Assembly: GCA_016200265.1 (NCBI GenBank)
Contig: JACQFE010000011.1
Location: 62,001 to 126,000 of the forward strand
Direction of reading: 5' to 3'
DNA: 64,000 bases
DNA from: Planctomycetota bacterium
GTDB lineage: Bacteria; Planctomycetota; Phycisphaerae; UBA1845
The notes under the pieces are model-generated. The model was given only the letters and a program-made list of their open reading frames with translations, was not told the DNA's origin and searched no databases. The position numbers and the translations under genes were made by a program. Shown one piece after another: positions 26,683 to 35,093 of the stretch. Numbering within the stretch: position 1 is the stretch's first letter; each line of letters opens with the position of its first letter.

Positions 26683-27618
26683 TTGGCAAAAGCACTTGTT
26701 TCCGGCGGGGCGGGGTTCATCGGGTCGCACATTGCGACGCGACTGGTCGAGCTTGGTCATCAGGTTCGCGTACTGGACAACTTTTCGACGGGCAATCGGC
26801 GAAATCTAGAGCATCTCGCGGGGCGGCATGAGCTGATCGAAGGCGACCTTCGCGATGCGGAAGTTTGTTTTCGCGCCTGTGAGGAAATTGAATACGTGTT
26901 CCACGAGGCCGCTCTGGGTTCGGTTCCGAAGTCAATCGAGGAGCCGCTACCGAGTCACGACTGCAACATTGGCGGCACGTTCAATATCCTGCTGGCGGCG
27001 GTAAAGCAAAAGGTTCGGCGGTTCATTTATGCGGGGAGCAGTTCGGCTTATGGCGACACTGAAGTGTCTCCGAAGCATGAGGGTTTGACACCGAGTCCGT
27101 TGAGCCCATACGCGGTGCAAAAGTTGACGGGCGAGCATTATTGCCGGGCGTTTTTCGAGTGCTATGGTCTGCAGACGATCACGCTTCGATATTTCAATGT
27201 ATTCGGGGCGCGGCAGGATCCCAAGAGTCGATATGCGGCCGTGATTCCGGCGTTTGTGGTCGCGGCGCTGCACGATGAGTCACCGGTTGTTTATGGCGAC
27301 GGCGAGCAGTCACGCGATTTCACGTACATCGATAATGTTGTCGACGGAAATATGCTTGCCATGAACGTGCCGATGACGAAGGGTGAAACGGTCAACGTCG
27401 CGTGCGGCGGCCAGATCACGATCAATCAAACGCTCACCGCTATTAACAAGGCGCTGGGCACGAACATCAAGGCCAAGTACGAACCTGCTCGCGCGGGCGA
27501 CGTTCGGCATTCGTGCGCGGATATTTCGCTGGCGAAGAAGTTGCTGCGATTTGAGCCGAAAGTCGGCTTTGACGAAGGCCTAAAGCGGGCGATTGTTTCG
27601 TATCGCGCCGCGAAATAG
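26683..27618 (+). CDS. NAD-dependent nucleotide-sugar epimerase/dehydratase
   Basis: A 311-residue extended short-chain dehydrogenase. The Rossmann motif is SGGAGFIGSH, then the acidic LDNFSTGNRRN. Catalytic residues appear in AGSSSAYG (Ser) and YAVQK (Tyr-x-x-x-Lys). The C-terminal part has LRYFNVFGARQDP and GDGEQSRDFTYIDNVV, as in UDP-glucose/UDP-N-acetylglucosamine 4-epimerases (GalE, WbpP). It would interconvert sugar nucleotides for surface polysaccharide; the exact substrate is not readable. It starts at a TTG, nine bases after AGGA. It follows the lipoprotein gene at 25763 by 17 bases. Confidence 0.9.
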   Translation: MAKALVSGGAGFIGSHIATRLVELGHQVRVLDNFSTGNRRNLEHLAGRHELIEGDLRDAEVCFRACEEIEYVFHEAALGSVPKSIEEPLPSHDCNIGGTFNILLAAVKQKVRRFIYAGSSSAYGDTEVSPKHEGLTPSPLSPYAVQKLTGEHYCRAFFECYGLQTITLRYFNVFGARQDPKSRYAAVIPAFVVAALHDESPVVYGDGEQSRDFTYIDNVVDGNMLAMNVPMTKGETVNVACGGQITINQTLTAINKALGTNIKAKYEPARAGDVRHSCADISLAKKLLRFEPKVGFDEGLKRAIVSYRAAK

Positions 27619-27643
27619 GGCTATCCGCTTGAAGGTATCATAG

Positions 27644-28177
27644 TTGCATTCAATTCCAACATCCGAATTCTTAAGCTGGGCCGCGCAACGAGGAATTGCA
27701 CCGGATACTCGTTACGCGGAGCCGTGCACCTTGGAATATTTGGATGGCTCTTGCGCGAGAGGGCGGTGGGAATATCCGGGTGAGCCAATAGGGATTCCCG
27801 GCTTTGTTCACAGTGCGTTGGAGGCAATGGAGCCGTGGAACGAGATCAGGGCTTATCGACGTTCCGACACCTGGCGGTGCACCGACGAAGATGAGCTTGA
27901 AGGTCGCATATGCACGCTCATTTTCCGGGCAATCGGAATCGGACCCGACGATTCAGTCGCCTTTCTGTTCTCAAAGTCAGATCTCGACGCACTTGTAATG
28001 CTTGTCTTTGCGACGATTTGTTTTGGATGGTGCGTCTACGATGATCTTTTCCTTGTTCCAGATCATGGACAACAAATTTTGTATTTCGACCACCATGACG
28101 TGGTTCACGTCAGCTTCAAGGACGGCGAGCACTATGGTCGCTTTCTCGCAAAAATGGGACCTGCGGCGACGGCCTGA
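27644..28177 (+). CDS. Hypothetical protein
   Basis: 177 residues from a TTG (27644-27646), preceded by GAAGG. The composition is soluble and acidic, with several Trp and Cys. Recognisable parts are VFATICFGWCVYDDLFL and a terminal block ILYFDHHDVVHVSFKDGEHY. The end resembles proteins described as immunity or SMI1-like in other genomes only loosely, so no family is assigned. It sits 25 bases after the epimerase gene and may be in the same transcript. Confidence 0.6.
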   Translation: MHSIPTSEFLSWAAQRGIAPDTRYAEPCTLEYLDGSCARGRWEYPGEPIGIPGFVHSALEAMEPWNEIRAYRRSDTWRCTDEDELEGRICTLIFRAIGIGPDDSVAFLFSKSDLDALVMLVFATICFGWCVYDDLFLVPDHGQQILYFDHHDVVHVSFKDGEHYGRFLAKMGPAATA

Positions 28178-28236
28178 CCGTTAGCATTTCCTCGGCATAT
28201 TCGACAATCGTGAATCTCCAATCGACAATTGCGATC

Positions 28237-28530
28237 ATGTTGATTTCCGATCTTCAGGCGTTGATTGAGAAGATGTACAGTGAGAAGGATCGCGCGCGGG
28301 GGACGCCGGCGACGTTTCTCTGGTTCATGGAGGAAGTTGGGGAGTTGGCGACGGCGCTTCGCGAAGGGACGCCGCAGGAGACGGCGGCCGAGTTCGCGGA
28401 TGTGATCGCGTGGCTGGTGACGCTGGCGAATATCAATGATGTGGATCTGACGGCCACGTTGCAGGAGAAATATGGACGCGGGTGTCCGGGGTGCGGAAAA
28501 TTGGTTTGCACGTGCGAGTCGAAGTCGTGA
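28237..28530 (+). CDS. MazG-like nucleotide pyrophosphohydrolase
   Basis: 97 residues from the ATG at 28237-28239 (a GTG nine codons upstream is less likely). The helical core carries the metal site EEVGEL and EFADVIAWL, the E-x-x-E-x-x-D pattern of MazG-type all-alpha NTP pyrophosphohydrolases. These remove noncanonical or excess (d)NTPs by cleaving to the monophosphate and pyrophosphate. The C-terminus adds a Cys-rich tail CPGCGKLVCTC, which could bind a metal and is not part of the core fold. The lipoprotein gene starts 30 bases downstream. Confidence 0.82.
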   Translation: MLISDLQALIEKMYSEKDRARGTPATFLWFMEEVGELATALREGTPQETAAEFADVIAWLVTLANINDVDLTATLQEKYGRGCPGCGKLVCTCESKS

Positions 28531-28560
28531 CATTCGGTGTATTCGTTCGGGGTTAATGAC

Positions 28561-28935
28561 ATGAAACTATCGCAATTGGGTTTGGCAATTCTCTTGATGG
28601 CTCTTACTGGATGCGATCAATTGCCGAATAACGGAACGTCCTCGGCTGCAGCGGCCAAACGAGCAGCGGATGACGAGAGACGCGCGGCGGAATATGAGAA
28701 ACGCACCGCCGAATACGAACGGCAGTCGAAGGTCGCTCGGGAGCACCAAGCCAAAACTGAGGAACAGCAGGCGAAGGCCGCGGAGCAGCAAGCCAAGGTC
28801 GCAGATCAGCTTCGACGTTGGGATGAGATTCAAGCCAAATGGGAAGCGCAGCAGCGGAAGTTTGATGCACTGATCGAGCGGTGGGAGAAGATCACAACCA
28901 TCGTTGAGCAGCGTCAATTGCCGCCCTCGCCGTAA
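28561..28935 (+). CDS. Small coiled-coil lipoprotein
   Basis: 124 residues. The leader MKLSQLGLAILLMALTGC gives a lipobox. The rest is nearly all charged Ala/Glu/Lys/Gln heptads (EEQQAKAAEQQAKVADQ) that should form a coiled coil. No enzyme motif is present. Lipoproteins like this often space or anchor the envelope (Lpp-like), but this is inference. Its 3' side faces the terminator hairpin at 28985-29024, and the next gene is convergent. Confidence 0.75.
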   Translation: MKLSQLGLAILLMALTGCDQLPNNGTSSAAAAKRAADDERRAAEYEKRTAEYERQSKVAREHQAKTEEQQAKAAEQQAKVADQLRRWDEIQAKWEAQQRKFDALIERWEKITTIVEQRQLPPSP

Positions 28936-28984
28936 GAGTTGCGGCGGGCGGAGCCCGCCCTACACGGTGCTATTGAATCGAGAC

Positions 28985-29024
28985 AAAAAATCTCTCGTGC
29001 GAAAAAGCATTCTCGCACGAGGGA
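28985..29024 (-). terminator. Intrinsic terminator for the TSP3 repeat gene
   Basis: On the minus strand a stem of about 12 pairs (CTCGTGCGA/TCGCACGAG core) is followed by TTTTTT. It lies 60 bases beyond the stop codon of the gene at 29084-31252. The stem can also serve the convergent lipoprotein gene, but the U-run fits the minus strand. Confidence 0.75.
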
Positions 29025-29044
29025 TTGGTAAACTATCCGATTGT

Positions 29045-29069
29045 CCGCGCGAACTGAAGTTCGCGGCTC
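29045..29069. repeat. Dispersed repeat family C, copy 2
   Basis: CGCGCGAACTGAAGTTCGCGGCTC is nearly identical to 7472-7495. It lies just beyond the terminator of the TSP3 repeat gene. Confidence 0.75.
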
Positions 29070-29083
29070 GCAATCACAAACTG

Positions 29084-31252
29084 CTATTGTGTGATCAGAA
29101 TCGTATCAGTTGCGGTGGTGAGAATTCCCGCGGTACCGACGATCTGAACCTGGATCGTTAATGTCTGCCCAGCGCCAGTCGTGACGTTCAACGTGTCCGG
29201 GCTGGTGTCCGGATCGCCGGTATCGTCAATTGTGGCGACAACGCCCGGCGGCAGGCTGCCGCTGATGAAGAACAGCTTTTGGATTTCATTGGCCGGTGGG
29301 CCGCCGGTGACGACCGCGAATTGCGGCAATGACAGGGAGCCGCCTTCGGAGATCGTGGCCGGGAGATTGAACACCACGGTGGCGACCTGATCCGGCACGC
29401 TGACCGATCCGCTCAAGCTCTCACCCAAATGGTTCGCGGAACAACCCAAGGCATTGAAGTTCAGGGTGGTCGTTGAATTGACCGCGGGAGCGACGAAGCC
29501 GGCGTCGCGATGATTGGCGTTGGCCGTGACGGCCACGGCGGGCTGCTCATTCTGAGCCTGTCGCCAGGTCGCGATCCAGTCCGCGGGGATATTCGGACCC
29601 AAGGTGAGCGTTACCGAGTCACCGGGCTTGGCGGCGCCGCTGCTCTTGACGATCGGCGGCGTCAATGTCGCCGCACTGGTGAAGTTCTTGATCGTGACGC
29701 TGATCGTGTCGTTTCCAGGGTTGAAGCCGCTCAGCGTGCCGGTGGCCTTGAACGTCAGCACCTGCGGCAGTCCCTGCAACGGATCGGGTGAGAACACGAA
29801 TGTCGCGGGGTCGCTTGCACCTGAGAGAGTCACGGTCGGGCCGCTGAGCTGGGCCCAGGAAATCGTCGCGCCGGTTGTGGCGGTCGCATCGAGTGTCACG
29901 GTCTGGCACGGGAATGCCTGCTGATCGGCTCCCGCATTCACCGTGACCGATTGGGTTGGAGTCGTGCCTCCGCCACCATCGTCGCAGGCGTCGCCGATGC
30001 CGTCGTGGTCGGCGTCAGCCTGTGTCGGATTGGCGTCATGAGGGCAGTTGTCGCAGGCATCGCCAATGCCGTCATGGTCGGCGTCCGCTTGATTGGTGTT
30101 CGCTACGGTGGGGCAGTTGTCGCACGCATCGCCGACGCCATCGCCAGCGCCATTGCCCTCAGAGTCAGCTTGGCTTGGATTTGCAACCGTCGGACAATTG
30201 TCGCAAAGGTCTCCGATGCCATCGTGATCTGTGTCTTTCTGGTCAGCATTCGCGATGTGCGGGCAATTGTCGAGGCTGTCGGGAATGCCGTCGCCATCAA
30301 AATCAGTCGCGCAGGCGTCACCCACGCCGTCGTTGTTGGCATCGGCCTGATCGGGGTTGAAAGTGTTTGGGCAGTTGTCGCAGGCGTCACCCACGCCGTC
30401 GCCATCGGCATCGGCCTGGCCGGAATTGGAGACAGTTGGGCAATTATCGCAAGCGTTGCCGAAACCGTCGTTGTCTGCGTCGGCCTGATCGGCGTTCGCA
30501 TCGTTCTTGCAATTGTCGCAGGCATCGCCCACGCCATCGCCGTCCGAGTCGGCCTGATCTGGATTGTTGGCTGACAGGCAGTTGTCAGTGGCGTCGGGCA
30601 CTCCGTCGCCATCGCGATCGCCTTCGCAGGCATCACCCGCGCCATCCTGATCGGCGTCAGCCTGATCGGCGTTGGCATTGTTCGGGCAGTTGTCGCACAC
30701 GTCGCCCACGCCATCGCCGTCAGCATCGGCCTGGTCAGCGTTGGCTAGATTCGGGCAGTTGTCACACGCGTCGCCGATTCCATCGCCGTCAGTGTCGGCC
30801 TGATCGGCGTTGGCATCGTTCGGGCAATTATCGCAGGCGTCGCCTACGCTATCGTCATCCGCGTCGGCCTGATCGGGATTGGCCACGTCGCGACAGTTGT
30901 CGCTGGCGTTGCCGACGCCATCGCCATCGGAGTCGCCCTGGCCGGGGTTGGGATCGTGCGGACTGTTGTCGCAAACGTCGCCGACACCGTCTAAATCTTC
31001 GTCGGCTTGATCTGGATTTGCGATCGTTGGGCAGTTGTCACAGGCATCGCCCACGCCGTCGCCATCGGTGTCGGCCTGATCGGCATTGGCAACATCCGGG
31101 CAATTGTCGGTGGCAGCGCCGATACCATCACCGTCTATGTCATTGTTTCTGCAGCCGTTGCCACAGCCTGCGAAGGAGGAGACCGTAAGCAGCAAAGCGA
31201 CGGTCAGAATTCGCCAAAGACCTCGTTGAATCGTTGAGCGCATCAGGCTCAT
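29084..31252 (-). CDS. Lipoprotein with 15 thrombospondin type 3-like repeats
   Basis: 722 residues. The leader ends in lipobox SFAGC, so it is probably lipid-anchored. About 15 units of the type [20 protein letters not shown] follow (residues 35-410): calcium-binding thrombospondin type 3 repeats, each coded by a 36-base or 72-base DNA period. A Ser/Thr/Gly-rich part then carries PKD/Ig-like beta modules ([34 protein letters not shown]) to the C-terminus. It is probably a rigid, calcium-stabilised surface protein. ATG 31250-31252 is chosen, with GAGG five bases upstream; a GTG two codons upstream is possible. The repeat DNA creates long false open frames on the other strand. Confidence 0.85.
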   Translation of the reverse strand: MSLMRSTIQRGLWRILTVALLLTVSSFAGCGNGCRNNDIDGDGIGAATDNCPDVANADQADTDGDGVGDACDNCPTIANPDQADEDLDGVGDVCDNSPHDPNPGQGDSDGDGVGNASDNCRDVANPDQADADDDSVGDACDNCPNDANADQADTDGDGIGDACDNCPNLANADQADADGDGVGDVCDNCPNNANADQADADQDGAGDACEGDRDGDGVPDATDNCLSANNPDQADSDGDGVGDACDNCKNDANADQADADNDGFGNACDNCPTVSNSGQADADGDGVGDACDNCPNTFNPDQADANNDGVGDACATDFDGDGIPDSLDNCPHIANADQKDTDHDGIGDLCDNCPTVANPSQADSEGNGAGDGVGDACDNCPTVANTNQADADHDGIGDACDNCPHDANPTQADADHDGIGDACDDGGGGTTPTQSVTVNAGADQQAFPCQTVTLDATATTGATISWAQLSGPTVTLSGASDPATFVFSPDPLQGLPQVLTFKATGTLSGFNPGNDTISVTIKNFTSAATLTPPIVKSSGAAKPGDSVTLTLGPNIPADWIATWRQAQNEQPAVAVTANANHRDAGFVAPAVNSTTTLNFNALGCSANHLGESLSGSVSVPDQVATVVFNLPATISEGGSLSLPQFAVVTGGPPANEIQKLFFISGSLPPGVVATIDDTGDPDTSPDTLNVTTGAGQTLTIQVQIVGTAGILTTATDTILITQ

Positions 31253-31849
31253 AAACACCTCATTAAATAAGGACCAAGACTAAATTAGGCGGGAATTTCA
31301 CCTGGAATCGCGGCAAGCACCCTCAAAGAGGGTGTTTCCGTCCCATTTCATTTTTCCGCCCCAATCCGCACCAGACTTCATTTTATCGGTCATGGGGGGC
31401 TTTGGGCTGAGTTCAATCTGCCCCATTACTACGCGCCGATCTGGCAAGACTTGCCTCGCCGCCAGCTCCCTGTATCTACCCTAATCCCCCAAATGAATGA
31501 TGCAAGTCGAATTCTTCCAATGCTGAAAACGATTGCAAACGGGAATGGAATTCGTAAATGGCACCCCTATCCCCGGCTTAATTATGCCCAACTCCACGTG
31601 TCCGCCCGCACTTTTAATGTTGCGCCATATCCTTTGTTCGGGGTTGGGTGCCATGCCCAAGCCGGGCCCAGACCGGCGCCGGCATCAGATTGGGACGCAT
31701 GGCGGCGCTACGCTTGGCCATGCCATCCGAAAACTCGGTTGTGCTGGTTTACTTGCCGGGCTAGACATGGATCGACGTTGCGGGCGACTTGAGTCATCGT
31801 AGGATGCGAATGAACCGAAGGGTACAAACTGTTCGTGGGGACTACTGAA
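31253..31849. other. 600-base gap upstream of phzF-like gene
   Basis: No gene was recognised; short open frames lack start signals and family resemblance. An inverted repeat (31649-31725) and the divergent promoters of the TSP3 repeat gene and the phzF-like gene should lie here. Confidence 0.5.
31649..31725. repeat. Imperfect long inverted repeat
   Basis: TGCCATGCCCAAGC (31649-31662) and GCTTGGCCATGCCA (31712-31725) pair at 12 or so of 14 positions around a loop of 49 bases. Its context is GC-rich. It may be another REP-like element; no second copy was seen. Confidence 0.45.
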
Positions 31850-32776
31850 ATGCCCAAGCAATATTATGTCGTCGATGCCTTCACTTCCGAACGATTTACG
31901 GGGAATCCAGCGGCCGTCGTGTTTGATGCTCACGATTTGAGCGACGAAGTCAAACAGAAAATCGCAGTAGAGTTCAATTTGAGCGAAACGACGTTTGTTC
32001 TGCCGTCTTCGTCCGATGCGAAAGGCGAGAGCGATCTTCAATTTCGCTGGTTCACGCCCTCGACTGAGGTTGATCTTTGCGGTCACGCGACGATTGGCGG
32101 GGTCCATGCGTTGGTTGAGAGCGGGCGGCTGCCAAAGCCGAATTCGAGTGCTCTAAGCACGCTGCGAATTGAAACGCGATCAGGAATTCTCACGGCTTCC
32201 GTGGAGCAAATTCCGGGCGGAGCGCCGGCGGCGACGATGATCTGGCTGGATTTGCCGAACCCAATGCTGCGGACGTCAGGGATCAATCGAATGGATGTGG
32301 CCAAGGCCCTTCAAATTCCCATCGAAGTGATCGAACCAGGGCTCCCCTTGATGACGACGGGCGATTGCGATTTGATCATGGCGATCCGCGACGTCATGGC
32401 GCTCAACAAGATTCAGCCAAACATGAGCGAGCTTGGACGTTTGCTTTCCAGTCGAGGGCTTCGAGGCTTGTGCGTGACCACGACACGCACGGTGACGCCG
32501 TCGATTCAGGCGCAGTCGCGATTTTTCGCGCCGAATGTCGGGATTGATGAAGACGCGGTGACGGGAAGTGTTCATGGTTCGCTTGGAGCTTATCTTGCGA
32601 TGCACGGACTCGCGCCGAGCGAGGGTGATCTTTTTGCGATGCGGTGTCTGCAAGGGAAGCCGGGCGGCAGAACGGGATTGATCAATGTGCTCATTCAGCG
32701 AGGGGCCTCGAATACGTGGTCGGCGCGAATCGGCGGGGCGGCGATAACGGTGATGCGTGGAGAATTGCAAATCTGA
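31850..32776 (+). CDS. PhzF-family isomerase
   Basis: 308 residues with the duplicated PhzF/DapF-type fold. The N-terminus VVDAFTSERFTGNPAAVVFD and the catalytic Glu in NLSETTFVLP (Glu46) fit PhzF, as does FTPSTEVDLCGHATIGGVH. The second half has the DEDAVTGSVHGSLGAYLA motif. PhzF itself isomerises an intermediate in phenazine synthesis, but most members act on other small metabolites; no phenazine genes are nearby, so the substrate is unknown. The start is the ATG at 31850. The lipid kinase gene follows nine bases downstream, in the same transcript. Confidence 0.92.
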   Translation: MPKQYYVVDAFTSERFTGNPAAVVFDAHDLSDEVKQKIAVEFNLSETTFVLPSSSDAKGESDLQFRWFTPSTEVDLCGHATIGGVHALVESGRLPKPNSSALSTLRIETRSGILTASVEQIPGGAPAATMIWLDLPNPMLRTSGINRMDVAKALQIPIEVIEPGLPLMTTGDCDLIMAIRDVMALNKIQPNMSELGRLLSSRGLRGLCVTTTRTVTPSIQAQSRFFAPNVGIDEDAVTGSVHGSLGAYLAMHGLAPSEGDLFAMRCLQGKPGGRTGLINVLIQRGASNTWSARIGGAAITVMRGELQI

Positions 32777-32785
32777 GCTTTAGCG

Positions 32786-33697
32786 ATGCCGACTTCTGCA
32801 TCATTGTTCCCCGAGCGAAGAAAATTCATTGCGATCGTGAATCCGATTTCCGGGCGGCGAAGCATGTTGCCGCGCGTTCAGGAAGTCCGCGAAATCCTTC
32901 AGCAACGCGGGGCTTCGATGGAAATCGCGGTGACTCGCGGGCCCGAAGATGCCACGCGAATCGCCGCTCAAGTGGATTCACAAGCGGACGCGCTTCTTGT
33001 CGCCGGTGGAGATGGGACTGCGTGCGAAGTGTTCAATGGGCTGGCCGGCAGGAAATTGCCCGTCGCGGTGTTTTCGAGCGGGACGGAAAACCTGTTGGCC
33101 CGCGAATTGCGCATGCCGCGCGCGCCGCGGGCGATTGCGCATGTCCTTCAGCATGACCTGCCACGTGAAATAGATGTTGGTCTTCTGAATGGCAAGCGAT
33201 TCATGGTTGTGGCAGGAATCGGATTTGACGCTGAATGCGTGGCGAGGATGAATCAGTTGCGCCGCGGACACATCACGCATGGCGACTACTTTTGGCCGAT
33301 CTGGCGGACGTTATGGGGGCACCGATTCCCGTATCTCGAAGTTGAGACGGACGGCGAAAGAGTTTTTGAGGGTCGTGGGCTTGTTTTGATAGGGAACATG
33401 TCGCGGTATTCGGTGGGGCTTAGGCCGCTAATGAGGGCTCGGCCTAATGACGGGTTGCTTGATGTAATCGTTCTTCCGTGCCGTGGGAAACTAGAATTAC
33501 TTTTTGCGGCACAAAACGTCTTTCGCCGTCGCCACTTGGGGCAACGCGGGGTTGTGTATCGACAATGTCGTGAGTTTCGAGTGACGTCGCCTGATGGCGC
33601 AATGATGGAGCAGGATGGGGAGTTTGCCGGAGCGTTGCCGGCGGTCGGAAGTGTTTTGCCGGGATCAGCGAGCTTGCTGGGTGCGACCAGGGAATGA
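32786..33697 (+). CDS. Diacylglycerol kinase-like lipid kinase
   Basis: 303 residues. The catalytic domain begins FIAIVNPISGRR (the NPxSG start of the DAGK catalytic fold) and has the nucleotide loop LLVAGGDGTACEV, with the GGDGT signature. The C-terminal beta-sandwich carries VGLLNGKRFMVVAGIGFDAE and ends DGEFAGALPAVGSVLP. Such YegS/DgkB/LCB5-like enzymes phosphorylate diacylglycerol, sphingosine or related lipids with ATP. The lipid cannot be told from sequence. The gene follows the PhzF-like gene by nine bases. Confidence 0.92.
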   Translation: MPTSASLFPERRKFIAIVNPISGRRSMLPRVQEVREILQQRGASMEIAVTRGPEDATRIAAQVDSQADALLVAGGDGTACEVFNGLAGRKLPVAVFSSGTENLLARELRMPRAPRAIAHVLQHDLPREIDVGLLNGKRFMVVAGIGFDAECVARMNQLRRGHITHGDYFWPIWRTLWGHRFPYLEVETDGERVFEGRGLVLIGNMSRYSVGLRPLMRARPNDGLLDVIVLPCRGKLELLFAAQNVFRRRHLGQRGVVYRQCREFRVTSPDGAMMEQDGEFAGALPAVGSVLPGSASLLGATRE

Positions 33698-33897
33698 TTG
33701 GAATTTGTTCCAAATAAAACGAAGAAAAAACTTGACGTTGAGGGAAATTGCATGACAATCCGATGGACTGATGTGGTGACGTGAGGATTTCTGGGGTGGC
33801 TCTTATGCCACCTATTCTAAAGGAATAGTTTGTGATTTTTTTCACGAAGTTGGTTTCGTAAGCTGGCTCATGAGCGAATTGCCTCCCCAAAAAAATA

Positions 33898-35061
33898 ATG
33901 ACGATCAACACGCAATCAAATCCGAGGCGATCTGAAGACGCAACTGTTCGTCCTATTTTGGGCGACCCAAAAAACTCCGCTGCGGCAACGCCGAACGTGC
34001 CGCCATTGACGTGGTCGGCGATGGGGAAATTTTTCGGCGTTCCGTTGCTGATCATTGGGACGATTGTCGGCGGGGCGGTGGTCGTTGTTTTGCTGTTTGG
34101 TGGGCCGGCGGCGCCGGATGAGCGGAGCATCGCGGACTTGTTGCAGGCGCTGGAGTCGAATAGCGGCGTTCGGAGCGCTGGTGTGCTGCTTCCGCGTGAA
34201 AAGGAATCATGGCAAGCGGCGCTCGAGCTGAGTGAGCGACTTCGCAATAAAGACAAGGAGTTAACGCCTCAGCAACTTCTCGAGACCGCCGCCAGGCTCT
34301 CAACGATGGTCCGATCGGATTATCAGAAACTCATTAGCGTCCCAGCGAGTGGTGAAGCGGAGCTGCCCTCACAACTTTTCGAGAGATCGCATCGCTTCGA
34401 GTTCTTGCTTCGTGCTTTGGCTCGAACAGAAGTCGATGAGGCCGTTGATCCGTTGATCGAGATTGCGTCAATGGGTCGAGAGCCTTACGTCGAAATTGCA
34501 ATTCAACAGCTTGGCGAAATGCACGAGGTTGCCGCGGCGCGAAAAGCGATTCCGGCGATCCTTCATGTCTTGGAATCCGCGGATCGGGCCGAAACGAAGC
34601 TTGTGGCATGTACGGTGTTGTCGTTGCTTGCCAAGCCGGGCGATCAACAAGTCATTGAAGCGCTGACGGCGGTGCGAAGTCAGGCGGAAGGCGAAGTTGA
34701 ATGGAATGCAACTTTGGCTTTGGCGCGACTCGGTAGCTCCAATGGCAAGACGACGTTGGTGGAAATCCTGGATCGTTCATTCTGGGAAAAAGGCGAACGC
34801 TATGTGAAAGTCGATGAGGGTGTTGCCCATCGCTATACGATGCCGCCGGGGCGAGTCGATGCACTCTTAGTTGCGGCGATCGAAGGCGCGTCGCACTTGC
34901 CGGATGCGGACTTGTGGAGCCAGATTGAGCGGTTACAGTCGGATGTATCTCCGACAGTGCAAAGCGGCGCGAAGGCAGCTTTGGAAAAGGCAAGAAGGCA
35001 AAAAGGCGATGGTCTGAACCCCCCTGTGTCCCCCCTTGGTAAGGGGGGAGGCAATGGCTAG
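33898..35061 (+). CDS. Membrane-anchored HEAT-like repeat protein with repeat-coded tail
   Basis: 387 residues from the ATG at 33898. A disordered N-terminus leads to a single membrane helix (LLIIGTIVGGAVVVVLLFGG). Helical repeats follow (EAVDPLIEIASMGREPYVEI, AIPAILHVLESADRAETKLV, VIEALTAVRSQAEGEVEW), the HEAT/PBS-lyase pattern. It opens the cytochrome cluster, so a scaffold role there is likely but unproven. The last 15 residues (GLNPPVSPLGKGG) are coded by dispersed repeat A at 35016-35052. No clear ribosome binding site is visible, and a 21-codon ORF starts at 33870 in another frame, so the N-terminus is uncertain. Confidence 0.72.
   Translation: MTINTQSNPRRSEDATVRPILGDPKNSAAATPNVPPLTWSAMGKFFGVPLLIIGTIVGGAVVVVLLFGGPAAPDERSIADLLQALESNSGVRSAGVLLPREKESWQAALELSERLRNKDKELTPQQLLETAARLSTMVRSDYQKLISVPASGEAELPSQLFERSHRFEFLLRALARTEVDEAVDPLIEIASMGREPYVEIAIQQLGEMHEVAAARKAIPAILHVLESADRAETKLVACTVLSLLAKPGDQQVIEALTAVRSQAEGEVEWNATLALARLGSSNGKTTLVEILDRSFWEKGERYVKVDEGVAHRYTMPPGRVDALLVAAIEGASHLPDADLWSQIERLQSDVSPTVQSGAKAALEKARRQKGDGLNPPVSPLGKGGGNG
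35016..35052. repeat. Dispersed repeat family A, copy 4 (inside a gene)
   Basis: GAACCCCCCTGTGTCCCCCCTTGGTAAGGGGGGAGG overlaps the last codons of the HEAT-like gene. This is the only copy seen inside a reading frame. Confidence 0.8.
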
Positions 35062-35093
35062 AAGTTCATGGCATCAACGATAAGAGAGTAGTT

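Noticed and set aside
29951-30574. A long plus-strand frame rich in Val/Ile/Ala repeats
   Set aside because: It is antisense to the thrombospondin repeat gene and exists because the DNA repeats with a three-divisible period.
29084-31252. CRISPR array
   Set aside because: The repeats are in-frame coding units of 36 or 72 bases without unique spacers and belong to the TSP3 repeat gene.
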